Origin: Sthenelais limicola
Lineage: Eukaryota > Annelida > Polychaeta > Phyllodocida > Sigalionidae
DNA: 64,000 bases
Reading direction: 5' to 3'
NCBI GenBank assembly: GCA_942159475.1
Contig: OW804096.1
Span: forward strand, 43,523,744 to 43,587,743
The notes beneath the pieces are model-generated. The model searched no databases and was not told the origin of the DNA. It worked only from the letters and a program-made list of their open reading frames with translations. The position numbers and the translations under genes are program-made. Below, piece after piece: positions 45,101-59,636 of the stretch (its first letter is position 1; the number at the start of each line of letters is the position of its first letter).

Positions 45101-48100
45101 CAGACAAAGAAACAGTGGGAGAAAATATTATCTGGATTCTGGACGAACCTGAGTTTTGTTTTTACGCTAAGGGGAATCATGAATCGGTGAATAAATAGTG
45201 TTTCAACACATCACGCACATGGAAATGACCGATTTTCCTCGCAATTATTTCCAGCCGATGCCGAAAGCTCAAATGTGATAACTAAAAATAACCATCTTTT
45301 ATTCATTGTAGAAATGCATCACAATTCGTCATATCTGTACTATATGCAATTGAAGAAAGAGCACGCCCACGCACATGTGAGAAGGGCACAACACATCTAA
45401 AATTAAAGCTCCTTTAACTGTTATATACAAACTTGTGCAATAATAGCTTTACCAGGTTTTGTGGGACGTATGTAAATGATGTAAATACGCATAGTATATT
45501 GAGTTGGCAAATATTTCTTTCGTTCTAAGAGGAATCCACACTATATTTATTGTGGATTTACGACATTCAAGGCTCTGCACAAAGTTATAAAAGGCTGTTT
45601 AATGGCTGCATGTACAGGGCTCTAACTTTCAAGATGGCTTATATAGATCTCAAGTGATGTTACCTGGGTATTGATTTCCCCCAAATATTTTTTCAATGAA
45701 GTAATTTTGAAGCTATTTCAATGCTATTCCATTTGGCAGATTGCACTCGACCTGCTTCGACCCACTTATGGCAGCTGGGCTTTACTGGGCTGATGCAATG
45801 TCAACCCAGTCAGTGGTATAGAGTTGGGAGGAGAATTATAAAGATGGGAGTGAAATAGGATAGGAGAAGGGATGGAGGAATTGAATAGAAACTACATGCT
45901 GAGAATTACTACCCGTTTTAAACGGGGGGGGGGGGGGGGCGGGCTTCTAGTATATGATTATTTGTGTGAACGCATGTCATCTGCAAGTTTATTTGAAAAT
46001 GTAATGAGTGGTTGCATGTTTCAAATTCTATGATTGATATATCTGGACTTTAGTTGTTCATTTCCCCATATGTACATGGCTCCAAAGGTCTTTGAAACAT
46101 GTATTCTACGAAACCAAACTTTGTATAACATACTCTAGTCCCTCGGCTTTACGTGAGGGTGATCATTCCAAAGTGGATATCTCATGGTATAATGGCCTGA
46201 ACTTCATGCATGTCAATAAAGGTAATCTTTACATGTATTCAACAGTGTCCGACACAAATCACATGTAAAATAGACCCAACCAATCTGATACTCCTTTCAG
46301 AAAGCTCAGCAATAGACTATGTTAAGTCTGTCTATAATATATTATTGCCGTATAAGAGACAAACTGCAGAATGACATCGTGTTTAATCATATGAAAAGTG
46401 GAGGATAAAGACGATGGCCTTCAACGTTTTTATGCTTAATTGTTTTATTCACTGTGGAATATTCCAAGGATGGAACACGATCACGAGTATGCCGTTTGTC
46501 AGCTAGCTCTTCGCTTCTAAGGGAAGGAAATCACATCGCTGCGTTTGGCACAATTCCTGATGAACTGGTAATGGTTTAACACGAAGGATATATCTGGTGG
46601 CACATATTTGCCCTCCGGAGGTATGCTAAATGTAAATTGCTCCCAGGAGATGTAAGGAAGGGAAGGAAGGTAGGGAAAAAATCAGAAGAAAGGAGATAGG
46701 CCAGGGCATTAGATTCACGGTGTAATGACCACTATGGAACGTTCGATAAGGAAAACATATAGAAGCTGACAGTTGTGAAGAACTTCGAGTGAACTTTCCT
46801 TAATAGGGGGAACGGTATTTTGTACAATAAAATTGTTCGGCAACCCCTTTAAAAAGCAGAATGCAACGGATGGAAAACATAGCCCGTTCCAATTCTTCAG
46901 TGGAGCTGTTGGTGTAATAATTATGCCTCAAATAAAGTACCCATTGGAATTATTCATGCGACGGTTTTTTGTCCTCATTCTGATCCCTTGGCTCAGCAAT
47001 ATGCTGGACGACATTAAGTTATCGATGTTTTGTATTAGTTGCATCCTATATATAAGAAGGGGGATTGAATCGGATAAACATCACCGCTGTGTCCTGAGGA
47101 CATGTTTACACAGATCTGTGTAATATTAGCGCGTGCAAAGTTCTCCAACGTTCCTAGATCCACAGTGCACTGGATATTCCAAACCCGCTTTGTGCCAATA
47201 GACCCTTTCACTAAGGAGTATACCTGTTTAAATGTTTAGTCACATCACGCAAAGGACAAGCGGAATACTTGTATAGTAAATATCAGTTCCCGCCAGGGTT
47301 TCCTCCCCGTAACAATGGAGGAAACATAAATCCTTGTATGATTCTTGAAGGCATTCAGCACCTGTGCCGTGTTAATTTCGGCTTGATTCCCAACTTTCTC
47401 CATGTCGGTTCATAAACATGCACCATATGGGAGGCCTCACAAATCCTGATCGGATCTTGTTCAAATATTTCATAAAACTTAATGAGTTTCAGTCTCTTTA
47501 TGGCAAAATACTCGGGAGTGTTTGATGTTGTGTTGGGAGGAACTATTTTCAGATTTTTTTTTATCAAATTTCAACCTCTTCAACAAAACTTATGATAGTT
47601 CAGAACCTGGATCCCATAATATTATTTAAAATAAACCCGATAATAACGTGGCTCCTTAATACGATCCATTCGAATTTCAAAGATATACGTTCGTATACCC
47701 GATTCAAATTATGGTGTTTGAGTCCTTATTGTGTCTCTTCTCAGTGTCAGTTCTGGGGAAACGGACATGGTGAAAAGGATCTCACACGGAAGTGCATCAG
47801 TCTGTAATAGAGTAATAATCTGTGCATGGGTCACCGTTGTGTAACATCCTTGCCGTTTCCATTTATAGCACGCCAATCATTGCAAGAAGACACTAAAACC
47901 TCACAATTCATTTATTTACTTTCTGAATACAGATGGGTTGGATTTAGGTACATGAAGGCATAGTGAGAATATTTTTGGGATACAAATCTACATACCAAAT
48001 ATGAAAACTACTAAGGACGGTCGGAATAAACCAGAAGAACTGCATGATAAAGTATGAGTGCAATAGCTATGCGTGCCTGTTGTAGACTACTATAAACTTT

Positions 48101-50559
48101 CTGTTATTTCAAATATGAAATGCAGTCTGTATAGGGAGAATTTCTAATGATCTTTTAATCACACATCTGTTTCTGAAGCTTAGTTTGTTTTCCGATGTAG
48201 GATATCGACTATATTTTAAAATTTGCCATAGCTCAAGAATTTCTCCATGGTCATATTTGATTTGTTTTTGACATTCGGGGAAAGGGAATGAATGTATAGA
48301 ACGGCTATACGCCTATAGATACTGAAAGTATTAAATACAGATGAAATATAGTCGTTCACAATACATGAAACCTGTTGTAAGCGAGTTGGGATTATCATAG
48401 CACTAACAGATTAGATGAGGGGATTTAGGGAACCAGCGCAAAATTAATTATTGTTTATTGGAAAATATGAAGGGAAATTCTGCTACAGAAGGAAAAATGG
48501 TGCTTGGAGTCTCCTTCGTTGATGGAGTTATTCTTTATTTAACCACAGAACTTAATCGAATACCTTTGTCAGCAATTTAAGACACCTTTTCTATGGTGAA
48601 ATGAAATTACCGTCTGTGGTGCAGGTCTTGCCCAGCAATAAAGAAATAATTGTAGAGAATAAGTTTGTAATGATTACATGATCGAGTGTCGCCAGTATAC
48701 TCGCCTCCCTAAGTATTAATCTATCACCGTGGTGAATTTAGACTCCGACACTACAGAACAAATCAGCATTATGTAGCACGAACGGGCCTCCCGGGCAAAA
48801 ATGTCTCTCGCGGATTACACTGCACGAAGTTACGTCTAAACGCTTTGATATTGTGCGATAGGTAAACAATGGGTGCGGTCATAAATATATATAGTATGCT
48901 ATTTGTTGTCATCCATACATGACAATGGTTAAAATGACATGTTTGTTTTGATGGGTGCGGTGCGGAGCCAATTATATTAAATTCAGTATGCTATTTATTG
49001 ACATCCATATAAGATATGGTTAAATTGATATGTTTGTTTAAATTGATAATCTTGGGGATTGCAGGGATTGCACGAAATTAATTATTGTGGTCAAGCCAAA
49101 TATTAGTTCGTGACTTCCATTAATCATACACCATTAATCATACATATAGATTTCCATGATTACATATATCTCAGAATATCATTTCTTTGGAACGTATAAT
49201 GTGCGTATACTCATGTACAGAAGTGACATGGTCGAATTATCAATTAGATTCAATGGAGGTATGCGCCCAACCCAAGATATTATGGGACTGGAAACAATTT
49301 GTAGTTCATGTACTTTCTGGGAATGGAGATTATATTATTTCTGAGACGAGGGTGTAAAAGGATTTTAATAATTTCTGCCTATTAAAGGACAATTAGCCTA
49401 CTGCTTGAGATCAAATTGTAAATGGGCAGAATCCAATTTGTGTAGGACGAATAGGAAAGCATAAGAACATGCAGTGAATGGGATTTTGAAGCAACCATGA
49501 ATAATTCCAATCGGACTTCTAATTCAAGTTAGGTAACCCTACATTTTTCTTTAGTCTCCTTGGGCTGTGTTATGTAAATAGAGAAAAGTGGCATTAGCTT
49601 TTTGGGGTGCTTGGTGAGAGTGCCATTGGCGAAATGAAATAAGAAGCTGGCCAACTATTTCTTTTGTTCATAAAAACAAACATGTTGAAGTCCTGGAGTT
49701 TGAGTGCTCTGACATGTCATTGTATGCCTCCCCTCCCCCTCCCCAACACGTACAAATACACAAATCCGCCATATGAGGATGTGTTTTATTATCAATAATC
49801 GTTCACTTATATGACGTAAATAGTTTCGGCCATAAAAGCGGTTGTATAGTGAAGCTCGCTGAGGCTCTCTTCCTATGAGAAAAAAAATGTAATAAGGAGA
49901 CATATTTATATACAGCTGGCTCCCAATTATATACCATCATTCCATACAACTATGATTTGCATTGTTACTGGTAACGAGGTCAGATTATTTGCATATTCAT
50001 TAGAAGATCCCTTTCCCTTAGGTCTAGGGGTGCACACCATTTGGTTGCAGGCGGGAGAATTTAGAGAGGTTATTACATAATATTGAATGGGGTTCTAAAT
50101 CCAGGTAATGTTTCTCTTGGATGCAAATTGCATAATGATTGGACTCCACGAGTCTTCCATGACACTAGCAAATAGTGCCTCGTGTTGTTTTATGGCATTC
50201 GTAAGGTTTAATAATATTGCCAGGATAATTAACAAACAAAATTACTCGGCTTCCACCGAAAATGTATGAAGAGAAATCCGGGCAACTCATCCGCACGTTG
50301 TGCATTGTCTTCATTTGGTTGACGTGTCTATGGCAACATCTTGTGTAAGGGATTGCCGAATTCTTCATGGGCCAATATTTCATCGTCTGTTCTTGGTCCT
50401 TGATTAATACTCATAGTTCACAAAGATTAACGTCCAAGCAGTGATGGAATAGACAGGGAGCATGTTAGTATTGTAAGGGGTGGTTAACGCGATGCACAAT
50501 GGACAAAGAACTCAAGATATAAGCGTTGAATAGCCCTATATCGTACCACCTGGAGTATA
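42161..50559. other. Long non-coding stretch with minor repeats
   Basis: No gene is recognised. It contains a poly-G tract at 45,926-45,942, a two-copy degenerate tandem repeat at 48,868-49,040, and a block at 48,801-48,877 that recurs at 51,213-51,288 (ATTGTGCGATAGCTAAACAATGGGTG type). A CTGATGA...GAAA segment lies at 42,596-42,620. Confidence 0.45.
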
Positions 50560-50830
50560 CAGGTTAACTAACGAGTTGGTTGAAGGAGCATGAATATTGC
50601 ATGAGTTGCGTAGCAACGAGTGCAATATTCTAAGCGACAGAAACCAACGAGTTACTTAATAGATTTATTATACATGCTTTCGATCATGAAAATAGAAACA
50701 AATCGAATCATAAATTTGAAATTTACCGGTAATGTTAGTTTTAAAAAACAAATTGGTTGCCATGACAACCCCACGTAAATCACTAGTGAAATACGCACTA
50801 TGCGTAAATTACTCTAGATACGTTGTTTTC
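50560..50830 (+). mobile_element. Fold-back repeat family, copy B
   Basis: The copy starts GGTTAACTAACGAGTTGGTT and holds a hairpin with 18-bp arms (50592-50609 and 50613-50630). It shares ordered blocks with copy A (21,471-21,760) and its start with copy C (59,637). Confidence 0.6.
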
Positions 50831-52108
50831 AGAGCAATACGTATACAATAAAAGATAATATAATTATAGTACTCTGTTGCAAAAAACTGACGTACTGTTT
50901 GCAAGAAAAATGGATCAGACCCTATAGTTGGGAGTATTACACTTCCGAGTATGATCGGAAATGCATTGGCTATGCCAGTATGTACATTGGTATATTACGC
51001 ATGCTCGGAAAACGCGAATGTCTATTTATCTTGTCTATGCTATAATGATATCCGTGATTCGTACTTGTGTATAAATATTTGACACTGAATATTAAATTGT
51101 GCATTGGCACTTTTTAGTCGGGTAGATCAGCTACCTGGTGGGGGTGGCGTGGAGACCATTCTTCAGGGGACCTGGGGTAGCATGCGACCCTATAACTATA
51201 TTGAGTAAGTCTCATGTCTCCCGCGGACTACACTGCATGAAGTTACGTCCAAGCACCTTGATATTGTGCGATAGCTAAACAATGGGTGTAACTGCTGTAA
51301 TAGGCCTACACTATCATATACCTAAAGATAATTGTTATATTATATATATATAGTCTACGTAACATACTCATATATTCGTGTCAGATCTGTGACATACGGC
51401 AAACGCTGCTCGCGATGGCTTCCCATATGTTATATTGAGGACTTATAAATCTTTTTCTTGTTCACTTTATTATTCTTGATAGATCTGTGAAAGATCACTC
51501 ATGATGTAATTATGTTTGAAGAAGTAGAGTCAACTCAATTGAAAACACCTTACATGAAATTGGATGTTGAGCATTTTATTGGCGACCCCTAATTATATTT
51601 AATTCATACTTTGCTTTGTAGTGTCTTTTTACTTTATTCTCATTTATGTTCCCTAATGTCTATCATGTCTATCATCTTTTCTTCCACATGCAATGTGATT
51701 AATAATGTCAAATGTCATTTCAATTATATTTCAATTATCTCTAATATTCATGTCAAGCACAATGTCAATAATTTTAAAGAAGCTTTTAGAAAATACACTT
51801 TTGAAATTTGGGTGACATTAAATGTGAATGGACTAAGATAAAGTAGATAAATGATAAATATGTATTTTGTTATTTATAGAATGTATAATATGCAAATATG
51901 ATAAGGCATAATTGGTTGATAAGCCAAATTATTGTTATTTTAAGATACTTCTTGTTGTCCACCTACAACTGATGGCTCCATGCTGTTCACCTATATAGCC
52001 CGTGCACGTGATTCATTACACCTCTATTTTTTAAATAAAACACATTTCGCTCACAAAGTGCTAACCGTTTCAAACAAATTTAGCTAATCTAGCTACTTTA
52101 TATTTCAG
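50831..52108. other. Non-coding stretch before the GPCR exon
   Basis: Probably intron of the GPCR gene near its right end. The second copy of the 48.8-kb block lies at 51,213-51,288. No exon for helices 1-3 was found. Confidence 0.45.
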
Positions 52109-52841
52109 GTACATCGCAATAGTTCATCCAATCCAGGCCCATATTTTCTGCAGTCGGAAGCGAATGTTGATAGTGATTGGTTTGATTTGGCCGGCTGTCC
52201 TCCTCCTCAGCTTCCCGGTCTTACTTTACAACCGAGTTCTTCCAACCAACAATGGCTCCAACATAGTCTTCTGTCGTATCAAGTTCCCAGGCGGCAGTAA
52301 AAGCATAAGATATTTGATTGGTTTCAAATACATAGAGTTTGTCCTCTTTTACATGATGCCCTTGGTCATTCAGGTGACATGCTACGTCGTCATAGGCAAA
52401 AAGTTGTTTGCAGGATCAGACCAACTGCACCGCAAGACAATTGTGGTAAGCCAAGATGGAGTCCAGCGAGAAAGGGTATCGGATGCCTTGAAACAACGCA
52501 AAGGAGTCGTTAAGATGCTCATAGCGAGTGTTATAATTTATTTTGTGAGCTACTCTCCTCACCAGCTGTTACTGATTTATAACACCTTCGCTCCAGCCCC
52601 TTTTCATCAAACTTGGGTGTACTTAGTATTCGTGACGGCTATGGGATACGTGAATTCGGCGGCTAATCCCGTCCTCTATTGTATATTCAGCCAGAATTTT
52701 CGCCAGAAGTTCAAACAGATTTTCCTAAGCCAGACCTGCAGCGCCGACGATAAGCCCTTTAGAATGGTGACGACCTCCGAGTCGGCCGCGAGCACGCGAT
52801 ACTCACGCGTACCTTTAAGGGTTCAAGAGACAGAGTTCTAG
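52109..52841 (+). CDS. Class A (rhodopsin-like) peptide-type GPCR, last exon
   Basis: The exon follows a TATTTCAG acceptor and starts with one base that completes an Arg codon, so the intron splits the DRY motif; the exon reads YIAIVHPIQAH onward. It codes helices 4 (MLIVIGLIWPAVLLLSF), 5 (FVLFYMMPLVIQVTCYVVIG), 6 (VVKMLIASVIIYFVSYSPHQ) and 7 (VTAMGYVNSAANPVLYCIF, with NPxxY as NPVLY), helix 8 (SQNFRQKFKQIF) and a short Ser/Thr tail. The sequence looks like an invertebrate neuropeptide receptor, but the ligand class cannot be set. Helices 1-3 must come from upstream exons that I could not find in the window. An AATAAA lies at 52857-52862. Confidence 0.88.
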
Positions 52842-52856
52842 GATAAGTCGTGTGCG

Positions 52857-52862
52857 AATAAA
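52857..52862 (+). terminator. AATAAA after the GPCR stop
   Basis: The hexamer is only 15 bases after the stop codon, so use would give a very short 3' UTR; other signals downstream may be preferred. Confidence 0.35.
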
Positions 52863-55800
52863 AGTGGGTGCTATGATTGTGCACAGCATTGGTAATGATT
52901 ATGTTCCCTTCATCCCACCATAGGCGATTACTGGTTCGTTGCTGAATGCTCTATACATAATATCTCGTTCCAAGATCCTATCTATAGTTGATATATCTTG
53001 GTTCTGATGAATAACGATTGTGCTTAAATTGTGGTTATATTGACTCAGTATTATACGACGCTATACATATTCGCTCAAGTCGTATTAAATTCAGATTAAC
53101 ATTATTATTGTTATTGGCCTCCTGGCAGTTGTATAGATAGGAAAGCGACAATCGTTTCAATAACTCGCGGCAAATGTTAACTCTAATTTGATCTGTTCCC
53201 TAGATATTTGGATTTTTATTAACGGCCAAAGATGGTTGTGCAGGACGATTCTTTCGAACCTGCTCGCTGGCGCTGAAAAGGGGTGGCTGGATTTGCACCT
53301 CCATATCCCTCGCTAAATGTCTAGGCGAGGGAATGCTAATGCATTTATACGAATTCCCTACAGCTTGAAGAATAGCTTTGAAAGATGGATAGGTATTTGA
53401 TGGGTTCTCTATTTGCGAACTCATCCGACGACATCCAGCTTGAATATTTGTCTTACTGTGACCTACCACGAAATGTCAGACGTTTTCTCCGGCGAACAAA
53501 GATTACCTGCGAAATAAAAAAGAACATTCACAAATTTCGCGGTCAACTATTATTTGGACTTTAGATGTTCACATTGATTCAGCCGCCGGATCAGAGAACT
53601 TTTAAAGTGACCGTGAAAAATAAAATTTATCCCTGAATGGCAGGCATCAAATATGTAAGAAGCTGCTCATATAGGTACCTTCTCTTACTGTGCAAGCAAG
53701 ATCGCGACATTGGAAGTCAAATTGTGTTACTTTAAACCTTGCGAGTATTTACGAGCAGGGAGTCGTTCTGATGTGGGTGAAAGCATACTTCGTTATATAT
53801 GTACATACATTCGTCAGTGATTTGCCACATAAGCATTTATTTATCTCCTTGGTAAGGTAGTGTAGTATAGTATACATAAGATATCGTGCTCTAATGTGAT
53901 ATATTCAATAAAATACGTGTGTATAGTTGAATTCATGTGATTGGACATTGAAGGCCGCGTGGACAAGGAGTATTAATTAACACCTGTAGCAGAGTGAATC
54001 ACGTCACTATGTGGTATTTCCTTTGAGACAATGTAATTAGGGAAACTGCTCGGAGCTTGTCAAAGATTATGTTGCGCCTTTGTAATCGTTGTTCAAAACG
54101 ATTAGGGGATAATCACACCTTGTGCAAAGATCCAAGTCTTGTCATTTAGGAATCATACAGACGAATTGTTAAGAATTGGCGAAGACAAAGAGAATGCTGT
54201 GGAGCGTTTTCCTAATTACCTTATCCTAATTGAATGAATATAAGAAATATTGACTCCTTGATCGGGTCAATCATATTACCCTCAGACTAAAACTTCCATC
54301 CCATCTTACCTTACAATTATGTATGACGAGCAAAGGTCATGTCTCTATATTCCTGTATAATATCTCATTTATACACACCTATTCTTATAAACCGATTCTA
54401 CATGTCTAAAGCGAACCACGTACGTGATTTCATCAGAGGACAGAGATATTCACAAGCTTTTTAGTAGATAGTATCTCAATCGGTGACTGGACTCGAAGTA
54501 CGACAATAACATGTAAACTTGTTCTTAATGGACATTTGAATGGCGATATTGAAGGCCAACAATGCAGGACGTCAGAAGTTCTTCACATGCGGTGCAATGT
54601 TGCATACTGGAAACGTCTGTGAAATGTGACACCACTGGAGCAATGGGATGTTGCATACATATAGGGCCCCAAGGGATAGGAGCATCCGGACCATGCAGGC
54701 ACTAAATCTACAGAGGGATCACATGACAGTGAGGATCCCGTTTGTGTCTAACATGGATATCGATGTAGATATCCCTATATATTGAGATACTTGCTTTCAG
54801 AGGATATGCCGTTCTTTTCTGTTCAGAGATCCTAGTATAATTTCTGTCTGATAGGCAATTAAATCTCTTGAGCACAGATGGCTTAACTATTCATCAGATT
54901 TGTTATCACTGCTGGGAACTGCGATTTTGATATATATAATTATACAACAACAAAACATGCCATTTGGGCCTTCACACATAAAGAATTGAGATTGCCCTAA
55001 TATATAACATTGAAATATACAGCGGTCGCTAATCAAGACAAGGTTCGGATTCTTATCCACGTGTGCCTGCAATGATCACAGCAAACCGATCCTAGCTGAT
55101 ACCCCTATAGCCCACCCCACACCAAAGAACAATGAGACACCAATATATCTCGAGTGATATGGGAATTAGCCGCTGCAAAATGATTTGTAATAAATTATGT
55201 TAAATATATTCTAGCCTTTTAACACAGATTACACACTCTATTGGTCGGAAATACCGAATACATGAAAAAAAAAGTTGAAGCCCGTCACAATGAATTGCAC
55301 CCAAGTTTGCTTGCACAACTGCAGCTGTTTCCTCGCCGCGGTATGCGAGGACTGTCTGCGAATTCCTTCCACTCCAAAGGCCTGTTCTAATTGTTGTTCT
55401 AACTTCAAACATCTAGCGCTGAATAATAATATATTTACTTATCATCCTACATGATCTGTCAATATTTGTATACTGCGGTTATGTGACCAGACTATGGGAA
55501 GATATAATTTGAAGAATATTAAAAGCACTGGAGTACAATTTTTGTGGCAACACCATGACAGTAGGCACATGTGCAACGTGACTTTAGAGCTTGCAACATT
55601 TGATTCCGAACTGAGTATTCAATAGTCTTCCCCGATCGGAAATCAGTGAAGATCTTCATTCCAAGGTTGGAAGTCAGTGAAAAAAGTCAAAATGTATGTG
55701 AATATAAAATCGAATCGGGGAAATTCGGAAAGATTCGCTTTGGTCTAAGATCGATTTCCTTCACCTTAAAATTCACGCCAGATTGAATGTATCACATAGA

Positions 55801-58800
55801 AAGATGTCTTGATGTTGGATTTTACTGCTACGTATAAGACTGGAGTGGAATGGATAGGAAGGACATTTTGATGACTTATTCATACTCCAACCGTTTCATC
55901 AGTCCTTCATAAGGCTGCAGTATAGGTTACTGATATGACTTCTGACGTTTTTGTACAATAATTCATCACGAGGAGATACTGGGAAGATTAAATCAGCTTA
56001 TGGAGGCAGAAGCAGCTGAATGCTTTTATAAAGATCATATATTTTTGTTTGTTACCTCCTGAAGTTATTTGTTGTAAATATATCATGTGAAAAATAGAAA
56101 CGTCTGTTGGAAATCCCAATCTGTTTACATACATATATATATCAAATATATGATACATCTATACATACAATTTCGCCGTCAATTTATTGTGTGTCAATCA
56201 TGGCGAAAAATGGACATACTTCGATTTATCGAGCGGCACACACAACTCATTCGATAACCTAACCTAGAGTCATTGATTGCTTGCTCAGCCTTGAGAGATT
56301 TCCTCATCTGGTGACATAAAAATCATAATCGTGTGAGGAAATCGAGGTGAGAGACAAGTGTAAACTACGGGAAACGTCTTTGCTATATAAGAACAAACCT
56401 CAAACTGTTAAAGAAGGTGCCATCCAGGGTGGTGACTGTTGGTTAACCTATATATAGTCTATGATTGAACGAAGGTGTAAATGTGGCATATGTTTCGTTG
56501 TGAACCGTTAATGTATTTATAAAGAAAGACTTTCCCGTAATTCCTGCAGTTTCAGAGTAATCGACATATGGTTTAGGGTGAACGAATACTAAGTATTCAT
56601 GCTATTGGATACGTATTTTGCTCAGACAGATCGCTATCCCATTCATGAATGATAAATAAGGTGTAATTACTCACAATATATTATTTGTAAATGATAAGTG
56701 ACGTATCAATTAGAGTGGTTCTAATGATGTTATCCCATGGCTGATGACAACTGCAATGTGTGTCATGTTAGGTTGTAGCGATGGCTATTGTAAAACTGGA
56801 ATTAAATCCAATAAATTGTACGTGTTATCAAATTTCAATGTATATTGGCATTTACTATTCATGTAGAGGGACGCGAATGAATGGGAAGAGGCGCATGAGG
56901 AACAGAATGGCAAATCCTAGTGATTCCAAGCACGTTGGATGAAACTTCGATTTGGAAGCTGGACAGAGGTAAATCAAATTAATCTTTGTGCGTTGACAAA
57001 TACTGAAATCAAAAGACTAGCACTGCGAACGATCGTAAATATTTATTTATCCCGTATCAACACACCATGATTACGCTATAATATGACGGTTTATTCCCAA
57101 TGGATTTACAACAGACAATCATGTAATACGCTAAAAGCACCATCGACGTTGGTGCAGTCTTAGAGTCATTCCGTATATCTATTACTTTGTCGGGTGAAAC
57201 AGATGGAGTCAATCCTAAAGAACCTGTTGGTAAAAATACCTAATATCCTCATTACACTGAGTAGGAACTAGTGTATATATATGTGGTTTTTACTGGGGGA
57301 CTTGCCTTGTCGCTAATCGAAATGATTGATGCCAGCGAAGAATTATTATGTCTGTAGGATTAACTGCCTATATAGATCAACGCTGAGTAAGTACTTCTCT
57401 TTTAACTGTCGCTACATGGTCGCAATCGCCCACGTACGAGCTACAGTCAGTTGTAGAAATGGCAGGGTCAATAAAGAATCCTGAATGAGAGTAGGGAAAG
57501 ATCATGTTGTTCCCTCTTTGTAGGTAGAAAAACAATCAATCGTAAAAAGGCTTCGTCCCCTCGAAATGATTCTCCGAACTTTACTCACGGGTTATAGAGG
57601 TTCATGTATACTCAAATTTCTTTCGTGCGCACTTACCTATTTACTGGGTTACCCAAAGGCTGTTACACTCGTGATGAAGCCCTTCAGTCATCGAGCAAGG
57701 AGCCACGAAGCCTGGCCTTTTTACGCTCTCATCAGGACTGTTGCTGTAGCGTTTTTCTAAGTCTGATCTATTATGTTTCCGGTGGGAAGATTATTGACTG
57801 AAGCAAATATATGGGTTGTGGGGATCCAGCGGTGAATACCGCGCACTCCCATTGAAGCTGGGAATTTATGCTTCGTTAATATATCTTTAATATACATATT
57901 ATCCTTGTTATAGTGAAATGTAAACATTGCTATTTCAAACAGATTTAAAAACATGCTTTTATAGTAAGTGAACTAAGGATGGTGTAATTAAGGCTGCAAT
58001 CTTAGTTAATGTCGGTCAAAAACTAAAAGGTATTCTACTTTTTGTTCCGTTTTCGTTCCGTTTCCAACGCATCTAAAGGTCATTTCATCCAGAATTCTGG
58101 GGGATTTTGTCCGGTTGTTTTTCCACAGGACTTCATAGAATGTACATTTATATTCGTATACACACATTTAACAGCATGCAGCAAAATATTGATAAATTCG
58201 GCCTTATAAGTAGTACTGTTAGTACATTTGGCAAGATTTTGTTTGTCGTAATAGCTGAAAATGAAGCTCTATAACTACAGATCTAATAGTAGCCTAATCA
58301 TTAAGCATATACACAATCTCTACTGAGACATGTACTGACGGATAAAAAAGACTGACGGATAAAAAAGAATTAATATCCCAGAATTGGACAAATTCGGATG
58401 GAGATATACTTTATAAATATATCTTCTTTTCAGAAATAAACTGTTAAACATAGACTTTCTCCATTTCGTAGCCAAGCACTGCATGGTGTTAGCTAATATG
58501 CGTCTTTTGCATTCTTTTATATGATGTAGCCCGCAAAGAAGAGGTTAAAATAAATTGCATTCAAATGATAGAATTGCCCGATTTTTTCGATCGTCGCGTA
58601 AACGTAAATCACAATACGCCTTTGCGCCCGACCTGCTTTAATGCAGTGGAAAACCCCAAACCATTGCAACTCATTTAGACATACAAAGGTAGTGTGTGAT
58701 GTAAGTTAGCTCCGCATTAGATGGCCGAATAACTACCGGATTCAGTGACCCTCGGCATATCACGTTTCCTTAGTGCGCAACCTAATTAAGAACATTACAG

Positions 58801-58822
58801 GAGACGGGTGAAGTGAGTAATT
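52863..58822. other. Long non-coding stretch
   Basis: AT-rich sequence without a supported gene. A short direct repeat GACTGACGGATAAAAAAG-type unit occurs twice at about 58,335-58,370. Confidence 0.45.
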
Positions 58823-58871
58823 TACGGTGGACGAGAATGGTACATACCAAACACAACTTCTTCAGTACGGG

Positions 58872-58984
58872 TTCGGCACGGGTGACGGGAGGGAGCGGGG
58901 CGGGAGCGGGCGGGGGAGCGGGCGGGGGTGGGACGGGACGGGACGGGACGGGACGGAACGGGACGGAACGGGACGGAACGGGAC
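58872..58984. repeat. GGGACG/GGGAACG minisatellite
   Basis: Tandem units GGGACGG and GGAACGG, preceded by GGGAGCGGGC-type units. Open frames here are repeat artefacts. Confidence 0.9.
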
Positions 58985-59127
58985 ACACAGACTATTACAA
59001 ATTATACTATATAGTATATAGATATATGCCTATACTCAATACTCTTTTAGTTAATACTACATTGGATTCAAATACTCCCATGGTACAAGATATGGCCGAC
59101 AATTGGGGCCGCTCTATATATGTCTGA

Positions 59128-59232
59128 CTGGACTTTCTCCCCCTCTCTCTTCTCTCCTCTCTCCCTCCTTCTCTCCCCCCCCCCAACCTCTCCCCCCCCC
59201 TTTCTCGCCCTCCCTCCCTTCCTTCCTTCCTC
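59128..59232. repeat. CT-rich low-complexity tract
   Basis: Almost pure C and T on the plus strand, inside the TA-flanked element. Confidence 0.85.
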
Positions 59233-59518
59233 TCTCTATCCTTGTGTATTTGTGCATACATTGGTCCTGGGTAAGACCTTAAAGTGCCCTGCTGTCTCTT
59301 TTTCTCTGTCTCCATCTCCCTTCTTCTCTATCTCTATTTCCTGGGTATGATAAAAAACTGCCTTCCTCTCAGCTCTCCCGCCCTTGATATAACCATCTTA
59401 AATGTGTCGATAAGGGCGTAAAACAACCAATCTCACTGACTCTGTATACATCTGCATACATATTATGCATACATGCATGAATTTATGTACACATATATAT
59501 GCATAGATGTATATATGC

Positions 59519-59556
59519 ACACATACATACATACATACATACATACATACATTATG
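59519..59556. repeat. (ACAT)n microsatellite
   Basis: About nine ACAT units, continuing into a looser TATACAT region up to 59,635. Confidence 0.9.
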
Positions 59557-59636
59557 TATACACATTATGCATATATTTTATATGTATACATTATATATGC
59601 ATACATTATATATGTATTGTATATGTATATATACAG

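Noticed and set aside
58782..59127. Open frames across the GGGACG minisatellite
   Set aside because: They read as simple repeat peptides and lie within a transposable element.
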